The notes beneath the pieces were generated by a model. That model was given only the letters and a program-made list of their open reading frames with translations, searched no databases and was not told the origin of the DNA. Shown here in pieces: positions 63,344-64,000 of a DNA stretch of 64,000 bases. Numbering within the stretch: the first letter of the stretch is position 1; the number at the start of each line of letters is the position of its first letter. The DNA is from DATFKA01 sp042095835 (GTDB lineage Bacteria > Bacteroidota > Bacteroidia > Chitinophagales > Saprospiraceae): positions 28,992 to 92,991 of the forward strand of contig JBELML010000008.1 of the NCBI GenBank assembly GCA_042095835.1, in the 5' to 3' direction. The translations under genes and the position numbers were made by a program.

Positions 63344-63916
63344 CTAATCCCACCATTTTCCCTCAGCAATTACGTATTCGTAGTTGCGCATTTTCTGTAA
63401 AAGTACTCGTGGATCGCTTTCGCTAAAAAGCATATTGCGATGGAAAGGTTTAAGGAATTGCTCCTCTACCATGCGATCTAATTGTTGACCTAGATAATCA
63501 AAATAGCCATTTACATTATAGATACCAATAGGGTGCGGATGCTGTTCTAATTGAGCCAAAGTGAGCATCTCAAATAATTCGTCTAGCGTACCAAAACCTC
63601 CTGGCAAAACTATCGTTCCCTCTGCCCTTTTGTACATTTCTACTTTGCGCACATGCATACTATCCACGATAATCAGCTGAGTGATTCCCTTATGCCCAAC
63701 TTCTTTTTTCATAAGAAAATCGGGAATCACCCCAATCACCGTACCACCCTCATCGAGCATTTTATTGGCGATGGCTCCCATCAGCCCGACATTACCCGCA
63801 CCATAAACGAGTGCTATTTCTTCTTCTATAAAAATTTCGCCTAATTCGATAGCGGCCTGTGTGTAAATAGGATTTTTGCCAGAACTCGATCCGCAAAAAA
63901 CTTGGATGCTTTTCAT
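63344..63916 (-). CDS. LOG family (YvdD-like) nucleotide phosphoribohydrolase
   Basis: A 190-residue cytosolic enzyme of the LOG/lysine-decarboxylase-like family. Start motif IQVFCGSSSGKNP, then VYGAGNVGLMGAIANKM, VIPDFLM and the nucleotide-binding PGGFGTLDELFEMLT. LOG enzymes release a base from nucleoside monophosphates (cytokinin activation in plants; AMP-type phosphoribohydrolase in bacteria). The ATG at 63916 is one base away from a perfect octamer array. Length is normal. Confidence 0.93.
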   Translation of the reverse strand: MKSIQVFCGSSSGKNPIYTQAAIELGEIFIEEEIALVYGAGNVGLMGAIANKMLDEGGTVIGVIPDFLMKKEVGHKGITQLIIVDSMHVRKVEMYKRAEGTIVLPGGFGTLDELFEMLTLAQLEQHPHPIGIYNVNGYFDYLGQQLDRMVEEQFLKPFHRNMLFSESDPRVLLQKMRNYEYVIAEGKWWD

Positions 63917-63917
63917 G

Positions 63918-63949
63918 TTGTGATGTTGTGATGTTGTGATGTTGTGATG
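63918..63949 (-). repeat. Four perfect CATCACAA octamers abutting the LOG gene start codon
   Basis: On the minus strand, CATCACAA occurs four times without change, then one base and the ATG (63916-63914). Perfect identity makes this the array most prone to slippage. Confidence 0.93.
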
Positions 63950-64000
63950 TTAAGTTATGAACTATGAAATAAGTTCCTCCGAGATAGTTCAATTATTTTT

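Noticed and set aside
1..64000. tRNA, rRNA, insertion sequences, prophage or CRISPR arrays
   Set aside because: Read by eye on both strands; no cloverleaf-like tRNA, transposase, integrase, phage structural gene or spaced repeat was recognised. A computed scan would be more sensitive.

Overview
The window looks like a chromosomal segment from a member of the Bacteroidota, most likely the Saprospiria (Lewinella/Saprospira-like). The basis is: three very large or medium secreted proteins ending in the gliding-motility-type (type B) C-terminal domain of type IX secretion (T9SS) cargo; a PorX-type response regulator; a DUF4270 lipoprotein; DUF2911 and DUF6427-like proteins; many lipoproteins; Shine-Dalgarno-poor starts; and promoters of the Bacteroidetes type (TTG, 19-20 nt, TAnnTTTG). 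No rRNA, tRNA, CRISPR array, prophage or insertion sequence was seen. The species assignment is inference; no alignment was run.

Layout. 0-10 kb: a Tricorn-like S41 protease, a small UBP zinc-finger protein, and a ~2070-residue T9SS adhesin-like protein with three N-terminal modules and twelve Ig/PKD-like repeats. 10-21 kb: a secreted unknown protein, a TonB-dependent receptor, hemW, aldose epimerase, trehalase, glycerate kinase, an apparently intact subclass B1 metallo-beta-lactamase, a DinB/YfiT protein and an alpha/beta hydrolase. 20-28.5 kb: an outer-membrane beta-barrel protein, DUF4270 and kelch lipoproteins, a LytTR response regulator, a degenerate papain-fold secreted protein, a beta-helix lipoprotein and a zinc-ribbon protein. 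28.7-45 kb: DsbD and a free DsbD-N-like domain, DedA, RluA, an Omp85 protein, an OmpA lipoprotein, a PurQ-like protein without its nucleophile, an HD phosphohydrolase, PorX, TatC, a Ca2+/Na+ antiporter and YbaB. 45-51 kb: two convergent T9SS cargo proteins separated by a perfect 52-bp palindrome. 51-57 kb: a thioredoxin-SPOR fusion, an XRE regulator divergent from an ECF sigma factor, a subtilase-SPOR protein and a DUF2911 protein. 57-64 kb: an amino-acid permease, a PAP2 phosphatase, an ABC exporter pair, an HNH nuclease with a small overlapping partner, and a LOG-family protein.

How it fits together. Much of the window concerns the envelope: secreted surface proteins, OM barrels, lipoproteins, disulfide supply (DsbD, thioredoxin-like), TatC export, peptidoglycan-binding SPOR domains, and PorX, the cytoplasmic regulator of T9SS in relatives. 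The T9SS core itself is not here. A second theme is intergenic tandem arrays of 7- or 8-bp units at seven places. Three of these arrays end within 0-5 bases of a start codon (hemW, porX, LOG gene).

The observations most worth checking are the B1 metallo-beta-lactamase, the Cys-to-Gly PurQ, the HNH/partner pair, the octamer arrays, the two SPOR fusions, and the ATATACAAG repeats between the XRE regulator and the ECF sigma factor.
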